Assembly (NCBI GenBank): GCA_964397525.1
Contig: CAYNIY010000003.1
Span: 23,881-87,880 of the forward strand
Origin: Syntrophopropionicum sp964397525
Lineage (GTDB): Bacteria > Bacillota > Desulfotomaculia > Desulfotomaculales > Pelotomaculaceae
Direction: 5' to 3'
DNA: 64,000 bases
Shown here piece after piece: positions 16,832 to 25,821 of this stretch. Within the stretch, counting starts at the first letter, position 1. Each line of letters begins with the position of its first letter. Made by a program: the position numbers and the translations under genes. Under the pieces are notes generated by a model. It saw only the letters and a program-made list of their open reading frames with translations. It did not search any database and was not told the origin of the DNA.

Positions 16832-17638
16832 TTATTCTTTTATTTTCTTTCTCACGAAATAGCCCTTGGGATCGATGACTTCCCGGATCAGCCGGACTTC
16901 TTCAACTGTGGGCGGTTCAAAAGCATACACATCATCAGGGATAATCAGTTCGAACCCGGTCGCTTCCTGGACGCTCTTGATGGTCTCACCAGGAAGTGTT
17001 GCGATAAGCTTCATGCGCTTGGTATCATCATCAAAGCCCATAACGGCCTTGGTAGTGATGACTCTGTATGGGCCTTGTCCGGCCATGCCGGCGCGCCAGC
17101 GGGCATTGGGGGAACCATCCAGGTAGCCGGGGCTGGTGATATAGTCAATCTTTTCGTTGAAACGCCTGGGCTCGTGCACCATAATGATAATGGTACGCTC
17201 ACAAGAGCAGGCCATGTCGCTGGCGCCGCCGCTGCCTGGAAGACGGGTCTTTGGCTTCTGGTAGCCTTCCGGGAAAGAACCCATCATGGTTGAATTCAGG
17301 TTGCCGTAGGGGTCAATCTCTGCGCCGCCTATAAACCCGAAGTCGCAAAAACCGCGCTGGGTCAGTTCAAAAGCAGAGTTAAGCCCGAGCAGGTAGTTGG
17401 CCTTAAAAGTAGTCCTGGAGCCGCCTACTGAAAGAGGCAGGCCGCGGGAGAGTTCTGGCCCTACAGCGCCTGCTTCAAACACCGGGACGATACCGGGTCC
17501 GTGTGTCAGCTGGGCCAGGGTGATTGCCACCATGGGCAGGCCTGTTCCAGCAAACACCACTTTATTGTCGATCAGGGTCCTGGACCCTGCCACAACGATC
17601 ATTTCTTGGGGAGTAAAGTCTTCCGAATATTTTGCCAC
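16832..17638 (-). CDS. family I CoA-transferase, beta subunit (GctB-like), copy 1
   Basis: The 268-residue protein resembles the beta subunit of glutaconate-type CoA-transferases. These move CoA between organic acids through a glutamyl-CoA intermediate. The EAG motif near residue 57 (PVFEAGAVG) is the candidate catalytic glutamate. GSGGASDMACSCERT and VITTKAVMGF are family stretches. The GTG at 17638 is used because AGGAGG lies eight bases upstream; a GTG at 17647 touches that site. It follows the alpha subunit gene by 12 bases. It is a clear paralogue of the protein at 20277-21062. The substrate is unknown. Confidence 0.85.
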   Translation of the reverse strand: MAKYSEDFTPQEMIVVAGSRTLIDNKVVFAGTGLPMVAITLAQLTHGPGIVPVFEAGAVGPELSRGLPLSVGGSRTTFKANYLLGLNSAFELTQRGFCDFGFIGGAEIDPYGNLNSTMMGSFPEGYQKPKTRLPGSGGASDMACSCERTIIIMVHEPRRFNEKIDYITSPGYLDGSPNARWRAGMAGQGPYRVITTKAVMGFDDDTKRMKLIATLPGETIKSVQEATGFELIIPDDVYAFEPPTVEEVRLIREVIDPKGYFVRKKIKE

Positions 17639-17650
17639 TTTTTCCACCTC

Positions 17651-18664
17651 CTAACTTCCTAATACCGTGTAGGCTGCGTCAAGCCGAATGCCAGGCTCGA
17701 GTTTCTCTACATACTGAATTTGGCTCAGCGGGATCTTGTTGATGAACTCAGTTGTGTTTTCCACGCCGAAAATGTATTTGTCATAATATTCCTGGAGCGG
17801 AGCACGGTCACCTTTACGGAATTTCTCACAGGCACCCCTGAACTCGGGGATGTGTTTTTCGTCATAGTAGTAAAGACCGCCGCTGTTGCCCGGGTATGCC
17901 CCATAAGGCACTTCAATAACTGCATCTACTGAGAAGTAGGGGATGCTGATCCGGTTCGGGTAGCGGGTCATGTCATCATGCTCAATCAGGCGGTCACAGG
18001 TAACAATGGTGTGCGCAGCAGCCATGGATATTTCAGGGCAGGTAAAGAGTGGTCCCTGAATCCGGCAGTTGCCGTAAATGTCTGCTTCCTGGACATGAAC
18101 GAGCGCGACGTTCGGGTGGGAGGCTGGCAGAAGCATGATCGGCCTGTTCGTAAACGGGCAGTCTTGAACTACAGCCCGGTTAGTCTTGAGCATGTCGCTG
18201 CCCATTGGGCTGCGGCAGGGGATAAAAGGCAGCCCCATGGAACCTGCTTTGAAACGGGCGGACATGTTGTAGTTACTCCAGTCTTCAAGTTCAATCAAAG
18301 AATTCTCAGTCATGTAACGCAGCAGCGGTGAAATGCCGAATGCTTCATGAGCCATGTAGGCAAGTTCCATTCTCTTAATACTGTTTTTGCTGTCGTCCAG
18401 ACACATGGCTCCAGCCAGGTATTCAGGTGCGAGGCCGGCAGACTGGTAAGAAAGTGTTAAGTTTTTTCTCCCCTGCCTGATGATCTCGTGCACGATGGCT
18501 ATTGGCTGCCTGGCGTTAACAAATCCGGCTATGCCAAGATTGTCTCCGTCTTTGACGTACTTTTGGACTGCCTCTTTCAGGCTTATTCTTTTGTCTCTTT
18601 TTGACTTGTCCTTGTTTGCCAGAAACTGCCTGGCTTCATCGGGTGATAGGCCTGTCCAGTACAT
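17651..18664 (-). CDS. family I CoA-transferase, alpha subunit (GctA-like), copy 1
   Basis: The 337-residue alpha subunit has the family's NLGIAGFVNARQP glycine-rich start, the PFIPCRSPMGSD segment and an ADIYGNCRIQGP region. It pairs with the beta subunit encoded just downstream. The ATG at 18664 is chosen with AAGGAG upstream; a GTG at 18670 overlaps the site. It aligns along its whole length with the protein at 19172-20233, by eye about half identical. The N-terminal YWTGLSPDEARQ segment before the CoA-transferase core is shared by both paralogues. Confidence 0.85.
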   Translation of the reverse strand: MYWTGLSPDEARQFLANKDKSKRDKRISLKEAVQKYVKDGDNLGIAGFVNARQPIAIVHEIIRQGRKNLTLSYQSAGLAPEYLAGAMCLDDSKNSIKRMELAYMAHEAFGISPLLRYMTENSLIELEDWSNYNMSARFKAGSMGLPFIPCRSPMGSDMLKTNRAVVQDCPFTNRPIMLLPASHPNVALVHVQEADIYGNCRIQGPLFTCPEISMAAAHTIVTCDRLIEHDDMTRYPNRISIPYFSVDAVIEVPYGAYPGNSGGLYYYDEKHIPEFRGACEKFRKGDRAPLQEYYDKYIFGVENTTEFINKIPLSQIQYVEKLEPGIRLDAAYTVLGS

Positions 18665-19171
18665 ATTCACTCTCCTTTTCCTTCGATAGAAAATTTTTTC
18701 TTTCTCTGTAAAATCATAACCCCCTTAAAAACTAATTCTATTTTACACACAAATTCTATTCTATTGTTCAAAAGATACATATATATTGTACGAAAGTACT
18801 AGTACCTAACATTTATATTTAAACATTATTATTAACTAAATATTAAGAAAATTAATGAAAATTTAATATCTTAATCATTATTTTTGCTGTTATTAAAAAT
18901 TAATAAATTATGCTTATATAATTCATAAATTATGCTTTGACATATGGATACAGATGATACATGTACCAAGGGACAAGTACACCCGATACATTGCTATAAA
19001 CAATAATTATAGGTAAAATTATGGAAAATGCAGTTTTACTAATTCATATATAGCATGGGTTTCCGGACTTATTCTAATTGTTTATGAAGGTGGTGATATT
19101 AAAAACTTCAAAATAAAGCGTCACTGCAAAAAGCAAGATGTTAAAAGAAAAACTTTTGGGGAGGTAAAAAA
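18665..19171. promoter_or_regulatory. divergent AT-rich control region between two CoA-transferase operons
   Basis: About 500 bases without a gene. It is very AT-rich and must hold the promoters of both operons. An exact 13-base direct repeat, ATAAATTATGCTT, occurs at 18903-18915 and 18925-18937, two helical turns apart. GTAC-rich short palindromes occur near 18789-18800 and 18960-18980. The repeat pair is a candidate regulator site. Confidence 0.5.
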
Positions 19172-20233
19172 ATGATAGGCGATGTTAGTTCCAAAATTAA
19201 AAACATATCCACTCTACAGTACAAGGAGAAGAAATTTGAATACTGGGGCCCGACTCCCGATGAATCAAGGAAGTTGATGGTAAACAAGTCGCATGCCCTA
19301 AAAGATAAGACCATGCCTTTGAAAGATGCAGTTGCCAAGCATATCAAAGACGGTATTAACCTGGGCATCGGCGGTTTTGTTAATACCAGGGTTCCAGTTG
19401 CCATCGTACATGAAATAATAAGACACGGGGCAAAAGACCTAACCCTTTCGTTCCAGTCAAACTCCATCTGTCCTGAACTGCTGGCAGGAGCCATGATTGT
19501 AGATCCTGACCGTGTCTCCGTAAAGCGCGTTGAATTAGCCTGGTGGGGTTATGAAATTATCGGTATTGCCCCCCTGATTCGCTACCTGGCAACCAATGGA
19601 CTGATTGAAATGGACGACTATACGAATTACGGCATGTCCGTAAGGTTTAAAGCAGCATCTATGGGGATTCCCTTTATCCCGGTCAGGGATCACGGTGGTT
19701 CGGATATGGAATTGGTTAACCGGGGCAAAATGATTAAATGTCCATTTACCGGCAAGAACGTTTATCTGCTCCCGGCCTGCCATCCGGATGTGGGCATTGT
19801 CCACACTTCAGCCGCGGATATGTACGGCAACGCCAGGATTTTCGGGGCTTACTGCACCTGCCCGGAAATAGCCCAGGCTGCCAACGCCACGATTATGACC
19901 ACCGAGAAAGTTATCCCCTCTGAAAACATAAGGAACTATCCAAACCTGACCGAAATTCCGTTCCCAGTGGTAGACACTGTAACTGAAGTTCCATTCGGAG
20001 CTCATCCGGGAGCCAGCTACGGCAATTACTGGTTTGATATGGACCACATCAAAATGTTCAGGAGTGCTTGTGAAGACTTCCGCAAGACCGGCAGCAAGGA
20101 TGCAATGAAAAAATATTATGATGAGTATATTTTTGGCTGTGAAAACCATGATGATTTCATCGAGAAAATTGGTTACAAGACCATTAAGAAGCTTAAGGAA
20201 ATGGATGGCGGCCAGCCAATCATCCTGACCTAA
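19172..20233 (+). CDS. family I CoA-transferase, alpha subunit (GctA-like), copy 2
   Basis: The 353-residue alpha subunit shows INLGIGGFVNTRVPV, PFIPVRDHGGSD and ADMYGNARIFGA, matching copy 1. Twenty extra residues precede the shared YWGPTPDES start. GGGGAGG precedes the ATG. With the beta gene 43 bases downstream it forms the second, divergently transcribed pair. Sequence divergence from copy 1 suggests different acid substrates rather than a recent duplication. Confidence 0.86.
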   Translation: MIGDVSSKIKNISTLQYKEKKFEYWGPTPDESRKLMVNKSHALKDKTMPLKDAVAKHIKDGINLGIGGFVNTRVPVAIVHEIIRHGAKDLTLSFQSNSICPELLAGAMIVDPDRVSVKRVELAWWGYEIIGIAPLIRYLATNGLIEMDDYTNYGMSVRFKAASMGIPFIPVRDHGGSDMELVNRGKMIKCPFTGKNVYLLPACHPDVGIVHTSAADMYGNARIFGAYCTCPEIAQAANATIMTTEKVIPSENIRNYPNLTEIPFPVVDTVTEVPFGAHPGASYGNYWFDMDHIKMFRSACEDFRKTGSKDAMKKYYDEYIFGCENHDDFIEKIGYKTIKKLKEMDGGQPIILT

Positions 20234-20276
20234 TAAATTGTTCCATAAAATAAATGTTATACAAGGAGGTAAAAAA

Positions 20277-21062
20277 ATGTCTGAATATACTCCATTTGAA
20301 ATGATTGCCTACACAGGCTCCAGAATTCTTGAGGACGAGAGAATAGTATTTGTGGGTACAGGACTGCCGATCATTGCCGCGATGCATGCCCAGCTGACCC
20401 ATGCCCCCAACCTATATATGATTTATGAAGCCGGTTCACTGGCGCCCATTCTGGATATGGGGATGCCTTTATCCGTTGGTGACACAAGGGCGGGCCGCAA
20501 GGCTTGTTATCTCAAAGGTTTATGCGGTGCATTTGAACTGACCCAGAGAGGCTGCGCAGACTTTGCCTTCATCGGCGGCGCCCAGATTGACATGTACGGT
20601 AATATCTGCTCGACCATAGAAGGGCACAATTATGATAAGCCGGGCATCAGGTTCCCGGGAAGCGGCGGCGCCGGCGCTATGGCGGCCAACTGCGAAAAAA
20701 CCATCTCCATTATGGCCCTGGAGAAAAGGAGATTTGTTAAAAAGCTCGACTTTGTAACGAGCATCGGCTTTGGCGACGGCTCAGCAGACTATAGGGAGAC
20801 GGCTGGTGTTATGGGTTCAGGCCCGTACAGGGTTATTACCAACCAGGCATTATTCGGCTTTGATGAGGCAACCAGGAGGATGAAGCTCCTGGAAGTAAAA
20901 CCTGGCCGGACGCCTGCTGAAATACAAGATCTGGTTGACTTCGAGTTAATCATCCCGTCGGATGTGAAGGAAATGGTTGAACCGACTGATGAGGACCTCA
21001 GGCTTCTGCGGGATGTTATTGACGCCGAGGGTTACTTCCTGAAGAGAGTAATCAAAAAATAA
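20277..21062 (+). CDS. family I CoA-transferase, beta subunit (GctB-like), copy 2
   Basis: The 261-residue beta subunit carries EAG (MIYEAGSLAP) as the candidate catalytic glutamate and the GSGGAGAMAANCEKT stretch matching GSGGASDMACSCERT of copy 1. The ATG at 20277 has a perfect AAGGAGG seven bases upstream. The protein ends shortly before an orphan ribosome-binding site with no gene behind it (about 21093-21100). Confidence 0.86.
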   Translation: MSEYTPFEMIAYTGSRILEDERIVFVGTGLPIIAAMHAQLTHAPNLYMIYEAGSLAPILDMGMPLSVGDTRAGRKACYLKGLCGAFELTQRGCADFAFIGGAQIDMYGNICSTIEGHNYDKPGIRFPGSGGAGAMAANCEKTISIMALEKRRFVKKLDFVTSIGFGDGSADYRETAGVMGSGPYRVITNQALFGFDEATRRMKLLEVKPGRTPAEIQDLVDFELIIPSDVKEMVEPTDEDLRLLRDVIDAEGYFLKRVIKK

Positions 21063-21188
21063 TTAAACAATGATAAAATTATACATTTTACATCGGGAGG
21101 TGCTATAAATACAGGTTAAATCTAAATAAAGAAAAAAAGCCCTTAAAATAGGCTTATAACATTTAAAGAATAACTACCCCCTACTCAC

Positions 21189-21218
21189 CTGCGCCTTGGC
21201 AAAAGGCGCACTTTTTTT
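21189..21218 (+). terminator. terminator of the second CoA-transferase pair
   Basis: TGCGCCTT and AAGGCGCA flank a short loop and are followed by seven T's. The stem core GCGCCTT/AAGGCGC is the same as in the terminator of the first pair at 16750-16778, turned around, as expected if the two operons are related by an inverted duplication. Confidence 0.88.
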
Positions 21219-21265
21219 CATAATTAAAGCAGCTCTTCAAGAATAGCTGCTTAGGACTTAATTCA

Positions 21266-21949
21266 TTATGTCGCTTCCCTGCCGGTGGTATCCACCAACC
21301 TCTCCTGGAGGGCCATTACAGCGGCCTGGGTGCGGTCATTAACGTCCAGCTTGATTAAAATACTGCTGACATGAGCTTTTACAGTACGCAGTGTAATATT
21401 TAATTTGCCTGCAATTTCCTTGTTGCTGTGGCCGTTAACAATTAACTGAAGAACTTCTTTTTCCCGGACAGTTAGTAGTGAGGGGTTTTTTTGCATTTGG
21501 TAATGGGGGGCGCCCTGCACCAAATTTACCAGAAGCTCGTTGGCGATGGCGGTATCTACAAAGTAGCGGCCTTCTGCAACGCTTTCCACGATCTCGATCA
21601 GCTGCTCGGCCGGGCTGTCCTTTAAAACATAAGCCGAACAACCGTCACGGATTGCCTGCACTACTTTATCATGCTGGTTGCTGACGGTCAGAATAATCAC
21701 CTGAATGCCCGGGCTTTTTGATTTAATTACTCTTGCCGCCCGGATACCATCCATTTTGGGCATATTCACATCCATTAAGACCATTGTTGGTTTAAGTTTG
21801 GCAATGGACTCGATAGCTTCTTCGCCGTTGGTGGCTTCTCCAATCACTGAAATATCATGCAGCTCAAACAGCATCCTCAGGCTTCGACGTACCAGTGGGT
21901 CATCATCTACCAGCAGCAAGCGTATTTCATTGGTTAAGAACTCATTCAT
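21266..21949 (-). CDS. NarL/LuxR-family response regulator
   Basis: The 227-residue regulator has a receiver domain with the acidic pocket (VDDDP), the phospho-accepting Asp in LMDVNMPKMDG, and the K in VLKDS. A LuxR-type HTH follows (LTVREKEVLQLIVNGHSNKEIAGKLNITLRTVKAHVSSI). The ATG at 21949 overlaps the kinase stop by eight bases and has GGTGA upstream; an ATG at 21961 has no site. It is co-translated with the cytosolic kinase at 21942-23243. Confidence 0.92.
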   Translation of the reverse strand: MNEFLTNEIRLLLVDDDPLVRRSLRMLFELHDISVIGEATNGEEAIESIAKLKPTMVLMDVNMPKMDGIRAARVIKSKSPGIQVIILTVSNQHDKVVQAIRDGCSAYVLKDSPAEQLIEIVESVAEGRYFVDTAIANELLVNLVQGAPHYQMQKNPSLLTVREKEVLQLIVNGHSNKEIAGKLNITLRTVKAHVSSILIKLDVNDRTQAAVMALQERLVDTTGREAT

Positions 21950-23243
21950 CTGAATCACCATGCCGGGCCTGGTTGTAAACTGGCAGGATTACCATGAATT
22001 TGGTGCCCCAGCCCGGTTCGCTTTCAACTTTAATTGAGCCGCGGTGAGCTTCAATGTTTTTTTTGGCAATAGCCAAGCCAAGGCCAGTGCCGCTTTGTTT
22101 GGTTGTAAAAAAGGGCTCGAATATTTTTTGTTGGATATCAGAGGGGATACCGCATCCCCAGTCTTCAATGGTAACCACTACTTGGTCAAATAAGTGGTTG
22201 GTAGATACCCGCACAGTCCCGCCGCTTTCGGAGGCTGCAAGAGCATTTAATAGCAGGTTGCCGAATATTTCTTTGAGTTTTTCAATATCTGCCAGGGTGC
22301 GGGGAATTGGTTTGCTTAAGGATGTTTCTATTATGAAATCTTTGCCATGTCTGTCTCTGTATTCGGACACTAATCCCTTTAGTATTTCGTTTAAGTCAAT
22401 TTCTTCGAAGCGCAGGTAAGTATCACTTGAGAAATGCAGAAGGTCTTCCATGGTCCTGCTGACCCGGTCGACTGCCTCTTTGACAATATTTAAGTCTTCA
22501 CTGATTTCCATCTTCCAGGAGTTTTTCTTTTCGATGGAATAAAGTGATACCCTGATCGAGGTAAGCGGATTTTTAACCTCATGGGCGATAATGGCTGCCG
22601 CCCTGCCGAGGGCCGCCAGCCTTTCTGCCTGTTTTACTTTCTGTTCAAGTGATGTTATGATGTCATCTTTTTCCTTCAGGTCTTTTTCATATGTTATCGA
22701 ATTTTTAAAAGCGATACTGATCTGGTTGCAGATCAATTCAAGCATACGGAGATCTTTTATGCTGAAATCCCCACTGCTTTCCGGACGAGTGACGTGGATG
22801 GTGCCAATGAAATTTTCATCTAAAAGGATTGGAGCTCCGATCCCGTAAAGAATGCCGTCACGCCTGAGAGCAGATTGAAAATAAGGAAGCTTTTTGATTT
22901 CTTCAACCGGGTAGATATCCGTTGAGCGCCAGCCCCTTTTAGTCTGAAGCTGTTTTATAAAGAGGAAATGGCTGGATATGTTTTCCCTGAATTGTTTTAA
23001 CAACCTTTCACTAAAACCAATATTTGAGTGAATCGTTACTTTGCCTGAACTTTCGTGATAGAAGAAGATACCGCTTTTTTTATGCTGGATAAGCTTTGGC
23101 AGGTGTGAGTGTACAGACTGCAGGATCTCGTCAAGATCAAGATTTGATGTTACAATACTGCTTATTTCCAGCAGTATTTCAAGCTCGTCCAAGGTAAATC
23201 CTTTATACAAACCTTCTTTGTTTTCAGTCCTGGTGGCTGGCAT
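21942..23243 (-). CDS. cytosolic GAF-domain sensor histidine kinase
   Basis: The 433-residue kinase has no membrane segment. An N-terminal GAF domain spans about residues 25-180, then a coiled linker, a HisKA H-box (IIAHEVKNPLTSIRVSL, with H near 222), and an ATPase domain with NLLLNALAAS (N box), EDWGCGIP (G1), FEPFFTTK and GTGLGLAIAKK (G2). A GAF sensor suggests a soluble signal such as a small molecule or a redox state. The partner regulator overlaps its 3' end. Nothing in the sequence names the target genes; the divergent neighbour and the CoA-transferase operons are nearest. Confidence 0.92.
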   Translation of the reverse strand: MPATRTENKEGLYKGFTLDELEILLEISSIVTSNLDLDEILQSVHSHLPKLIQHKKSGIFFYHESSGKVTIHSNIGFSERLLKQFRENISSHFLFIKQLQTKRGWRSTDIYPVEEIKKLPYFQSALRRDGILYGIGAPILLDENFIGTIHVTRPESSGDFSIKDLRMLELICNQISIAFKNSITYEKDLKEKDDIITSLEQKVKQAERLAALGRAAAIIAHEVKNPLTSIRVSLYSIEKKNSWKMEISEDLNIVKEAVDRVSRTMEDLLHFSSDTYLRFEEIDLNEILKGLVSEYRDRHGKDFIIETSLSKPIPRTLADIEKLKEIFGNLLLNALAASESGGTVRVSTNHLFDQVVVTIEDWGCGIPSDIQQKIFEPFFTTKQSGTGLGLAIAKKNIEAHRGSIKVESEPGWGTKFMVILPVYNQARHGDSDE

Positions 23244-23450
23244 GAAATCCCCCTTCCGAAAAAATTATTAATTACATTATAGCAGGTCATAGTATATTTC
23301 GCACTTTTGGAATAAATTTGTTTTGCATCAACTGGATATGTAAGGGGTTGTCTTAAACAGAAGCTTGATTACCAGTCTTTTTAAAGGGATAATAATATGA
23401 GTTACTCATAAACTAAATACAGCTTATTTGTCTGAGAGGAGATGTCTTAT

Positions 23451-23957
23451 TTGATTTACCCTTATGAAGGTGTGGACCCGGTAATAGACTCATCAGCTTA
23501 CATAGCACCCAGTGCGTTGGTGATCGGCAAGGTTAATATAGGCCCGCGCGCAAGCATATGGTATAACTGTGTCATTCGCGGGGATTATGATTCAATTATA
23601 ATAGGAGCAGATACTAATATACAGGACGGTTCAATACTGCACGAACACGCTGGGTCGCCTCTATATGTGGGAGACAGGGTGACAGTAGGGCACAGGGTTG
23701 TCCTGCATGGCTGTACCGTTGAAGATGACGCTTATATCGGTATGGGCGCGATGATCATGAATGGTGCCCGCATCGGCGCCGGGGCAGTGGTGGGGGCTGG
23801 CTCGCTGGTGCTTCAGGGCCAGGAGGTGCCGCCTGGATCAATTGCTGTGGGTTCGCCGGCAAGGCTGCTCAGGCTAATAAAAGAGGGGGAAATGGATCGG
23901 TTTCGGGGTGCTGTGGGCAGGTACCTGAAACTAGCGGAAAACCATAAAAAACTATAA
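23451..23957 (+). CDS. gamma-carbonic anhydrase-like hexapeptide protein
   Basis: The 168-residue left-handed beta-helix protein shows hexapeptide repeats. The metal-site histidines occur in ILHEHAG and TVGHRVVLHG, at the spacing of the gamma-carbonic anhydrase/YrdA group. RGDYDSI and QDGS are also typical. It may hydrate CO2 or only bind metal. The TTG at 23451 has GAGAGG eight bases upstream, and MIYPYEG is the usual start of this family. Its last six bases overlap the end of the convergent pit gene. Confidence 0.88.
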   Translation: MIYPYEGVDPVIDSSAYIAPSALVIGKVNIGPRASIWYNCVIRGDYDSIIIGADTNIQDGSILHEHAGSPLYVGDRVTVGHRVVLHGCTVEDDAYIGMGAMIMNGARIGAGAVVGAGSLVLQGQEVPPGSIAVGSPARLLRLIKEGEMDRFRGAVGRYLKLAENHKKL

Positions 23958-24956
23958 GAATAAAAATGAAGCAATCCAATAGGTCATAAAAGCGAGAAAT
24001 GCTGTTACCGGCAGTGTTATCACCCAGGCTACAACCATCTGCTGGCCTGTAGACCAGCGGACCGAGGATAAACGCTTGGCCGAGCCCACGCCCATAATTG
24101 AGGATGATATTACATGTGTGGTGCTGACCGGTAATTTGATCAGCGTGGCCAGGATGATAATCATCGCTGATGAAACATCTGCCGCAAATCCGTTGGCTGG
24201 CTCCAGTTTAATAATCCTGGTGCCGATTGTCTTGATGATTCTGTATCCGCCTACGGACGTCCCTAAGGCCATAGCCAGCGCGCATGTTGCTTTTACCCAG
24301 AAAGGCACGTCCAGATTAGCTTGGAATCCACCGGCCACCAGGGCGAAAGTAATGATGCCCATAGATTTTTGAGCGTCGTTGGTGCCGTGACTAAAGGCCT
24401 GCCAGGCAGCAGTAAAAATTTGCAGGGTGCGAAAATTCCGATTCATTTTACCTGGATTGCTGTTTTTGAATACTGCTCTGATCAGACTCATAATCAAGTA
24501 CCCTACAATAAAGGCAATTACTGGCGACAAAACCAAAGCCTCCAGAATTGTGATGAAACCAGCATAGTTCACCGCCATTATACCTTCCGCTGCGATTACC
24601 GAACCGGCTAAAGAGCCAATCAGGGCATGAGATGAGCTGCTGGGTATGCCAAAATACCAGGTAACCAGGTTCCAGGCAATAGCCGCTACCAGCGCTGCCG
24701 CTACGATGATCATGCCGTGCTCGAGCTTCAGCGGATCGGCAATTTTCCCGCCGATTGTTTTAGCCACACCGGTAAAGGCCATCGCACCAAGCAGGTTCAT
24801 AAAAGCAGAAAATATAATCGCCACCCTGGCCGGCAGGGCCTTGGTCGAGATTGAGGTGGCTATGGTGTTTGCCGTATCGTGAAAGCCGTTGATGAAGTCA
24901 AAGGACAGCGCCAAAAAAACAACAATGGCGATCTGAACGATTACTGGATCATACAT
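23952..24956 (-). CDS. pit: Pit-family inorganic phosphate transporter
   Basis: The 334-residue membrane protein has the duplicated Pit motifs: FDFINGFHDTANTIATSI in the N-half and FSHGTNDAQKSMGII in the C-half, with about ten membrane helices. It moves phosphate (as a metal-phosphate) with protons. The PhoU-like gene lies 11 bases upstream, forming the common two-gene operon. AGGGGAG precedes the ATG. A PhoP-like box lies upstream of the operon. Confidence 0.93.
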   Translation of the reverse strand: MYDPVIVQIAIVVFLALSFDFINGFHDTANTIATSISTKALPARVAIIFSAFMNLLGAMAFTGVAKTIGGKIADPLKLEHGMIIVAAALVAAIAWNLVTWYFGIPSSSSHALIGSLAGSVIAAEGIMAVNYAGFITILEALVLSPVIAFIVGYLIMSLIRAVFKNSNPGKMNRNFRTLQIFTAAWQAFSHGTNDAQKSMGIITFALVAGGFQANLDVPFWVKATCALAMALGTSVGGYRIIKTIGTRIIKLEPANGFAADVSSAMIIILATLIKLPVSTTHVISSSIMGVGSAKRLSSVRWSTGQQMVVAWVITLPVTAFLAFMTYWIASFLFL

Positions 24957-24967
24957 TTTAACTCCCC

Positions 24968-25582
24968 TTAAGAATTTCGCATAATGATACCTTCCAATAT
25001 GTCTGCTACATCTTCACAGGCATCGGATACTTCTTCCATCATATAATATATTTCTTTTCTTTTAATAATCTCTATCGGGTCAGTGCAGCTGGAGAACAGG
25101 GTTTTCAGGCTGTCCCGAAGGAGATCGTCAGCGACATTTTCCAGGTCATTGATTTTATGAGTGTGGATGGGCATTTCTTTCAATTTCTTTTCTACCAGGC
25201 AGTTGATCGCAAGGGAAATTTCCTGAGTGCACATCTCAATGTTTCTGGCAAAAAGTTTCATGAAATCATCAACCTCCGTAACATTGAAGAGGTCAAAGCT
25301 CCAGGCGCAGGCCTCCAACAAATCCAGGACATCGTCAAGTTTGATCGTGAGGCCGAGAATATCTTCCCTGTCCAAGGGCGTGATAAAAGTGTTGTTTAGT
25401 TCTTTGATTACTGCGTGGGTGTACTGGTCTCCCTGGGATTCAATGGATTTCATTTGAATGGCAAATTTTTCAGCATCATCCAGGTTGTTCAGCTCTTCCC
25501 GGAAAACTTTTGAGGCCAGCATCATGTTGTCAACCACTAGAACAAAGTATTCGAAAAAAGGATCTTTTTTTCTTGGCGACAT
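24968..25582 (-). CDS. PhoU-like protein (DUF47/PF01865)
   Basis: The 204-residue helical protein matches the DUF47 group of PhoU-like proteins that accompany Pit transporters and probably tune transport. It shows repeated acidic helices (EEVSDACEDVADILEG at the C-terminus; DREDILGLTIKLDDVLDLLE in the middle). Those acidic residues are typical metal ligands of PhoU folds. It is the first gene of the operon, with a GAGGTG site before its ATG. Confidence 0.92.
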   Translation of the reverse strand: MSPRKKDPFFEYFVLVVDNMMLASKVFREELNNLDDAEKFAIQMKSIESQGDQYTHAVIKELNNTFITPLDREDILGLTIKLDDVLDLLEACAWSFDLFNVTEVDDFMKLFARNIEMCTQEISLAINCLVEKKLKEMPIHTHKINDLENVADDLLRDSLKTLFSSCTDPIEIIKRKEIYYMMEEVSDACEDVADILEGIIMRNS

Positions 25583-25689
25583 ATTAACACCTCATAATTT
25601 AGTAGTTTTTTATCCTCATGTATAAGACCAGAAGACTTCCTGCCTGATTACGAATCAGTGGAGTTTAGGTTATTCCTATCTCTGATATC

Positions 25690-25729
25690 TTAACATATCT
25701 AAGAAATCTAAATGTTAAATCTATGTTAA
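25690..25729 (-). promoter_or_regulatory. PhoP-like box upstream of the phosphate operon
   Basis: On the - strand two TTAACA hexamers are separated by exactly five bases (25713-25718 and 25724-25729 on the + strand as TGTTAA). This matches the TT(A/T/C)ACA-N5 repeat of Gram-positive PhoP. A third TTAACA lies in the opposite direction at 25690-25695. The site is about 130 bases before the PhoU-like start. Confidence 0.55.
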
Positions 25730-25821
25730 GAAAACTACCTGGATTAAATTTCTGTTAGAGTAATTTAATAATTTTTTAATTGATTGTAACTAAAAATTTA
25801 ATATAAAAAGGATAGAATAAA

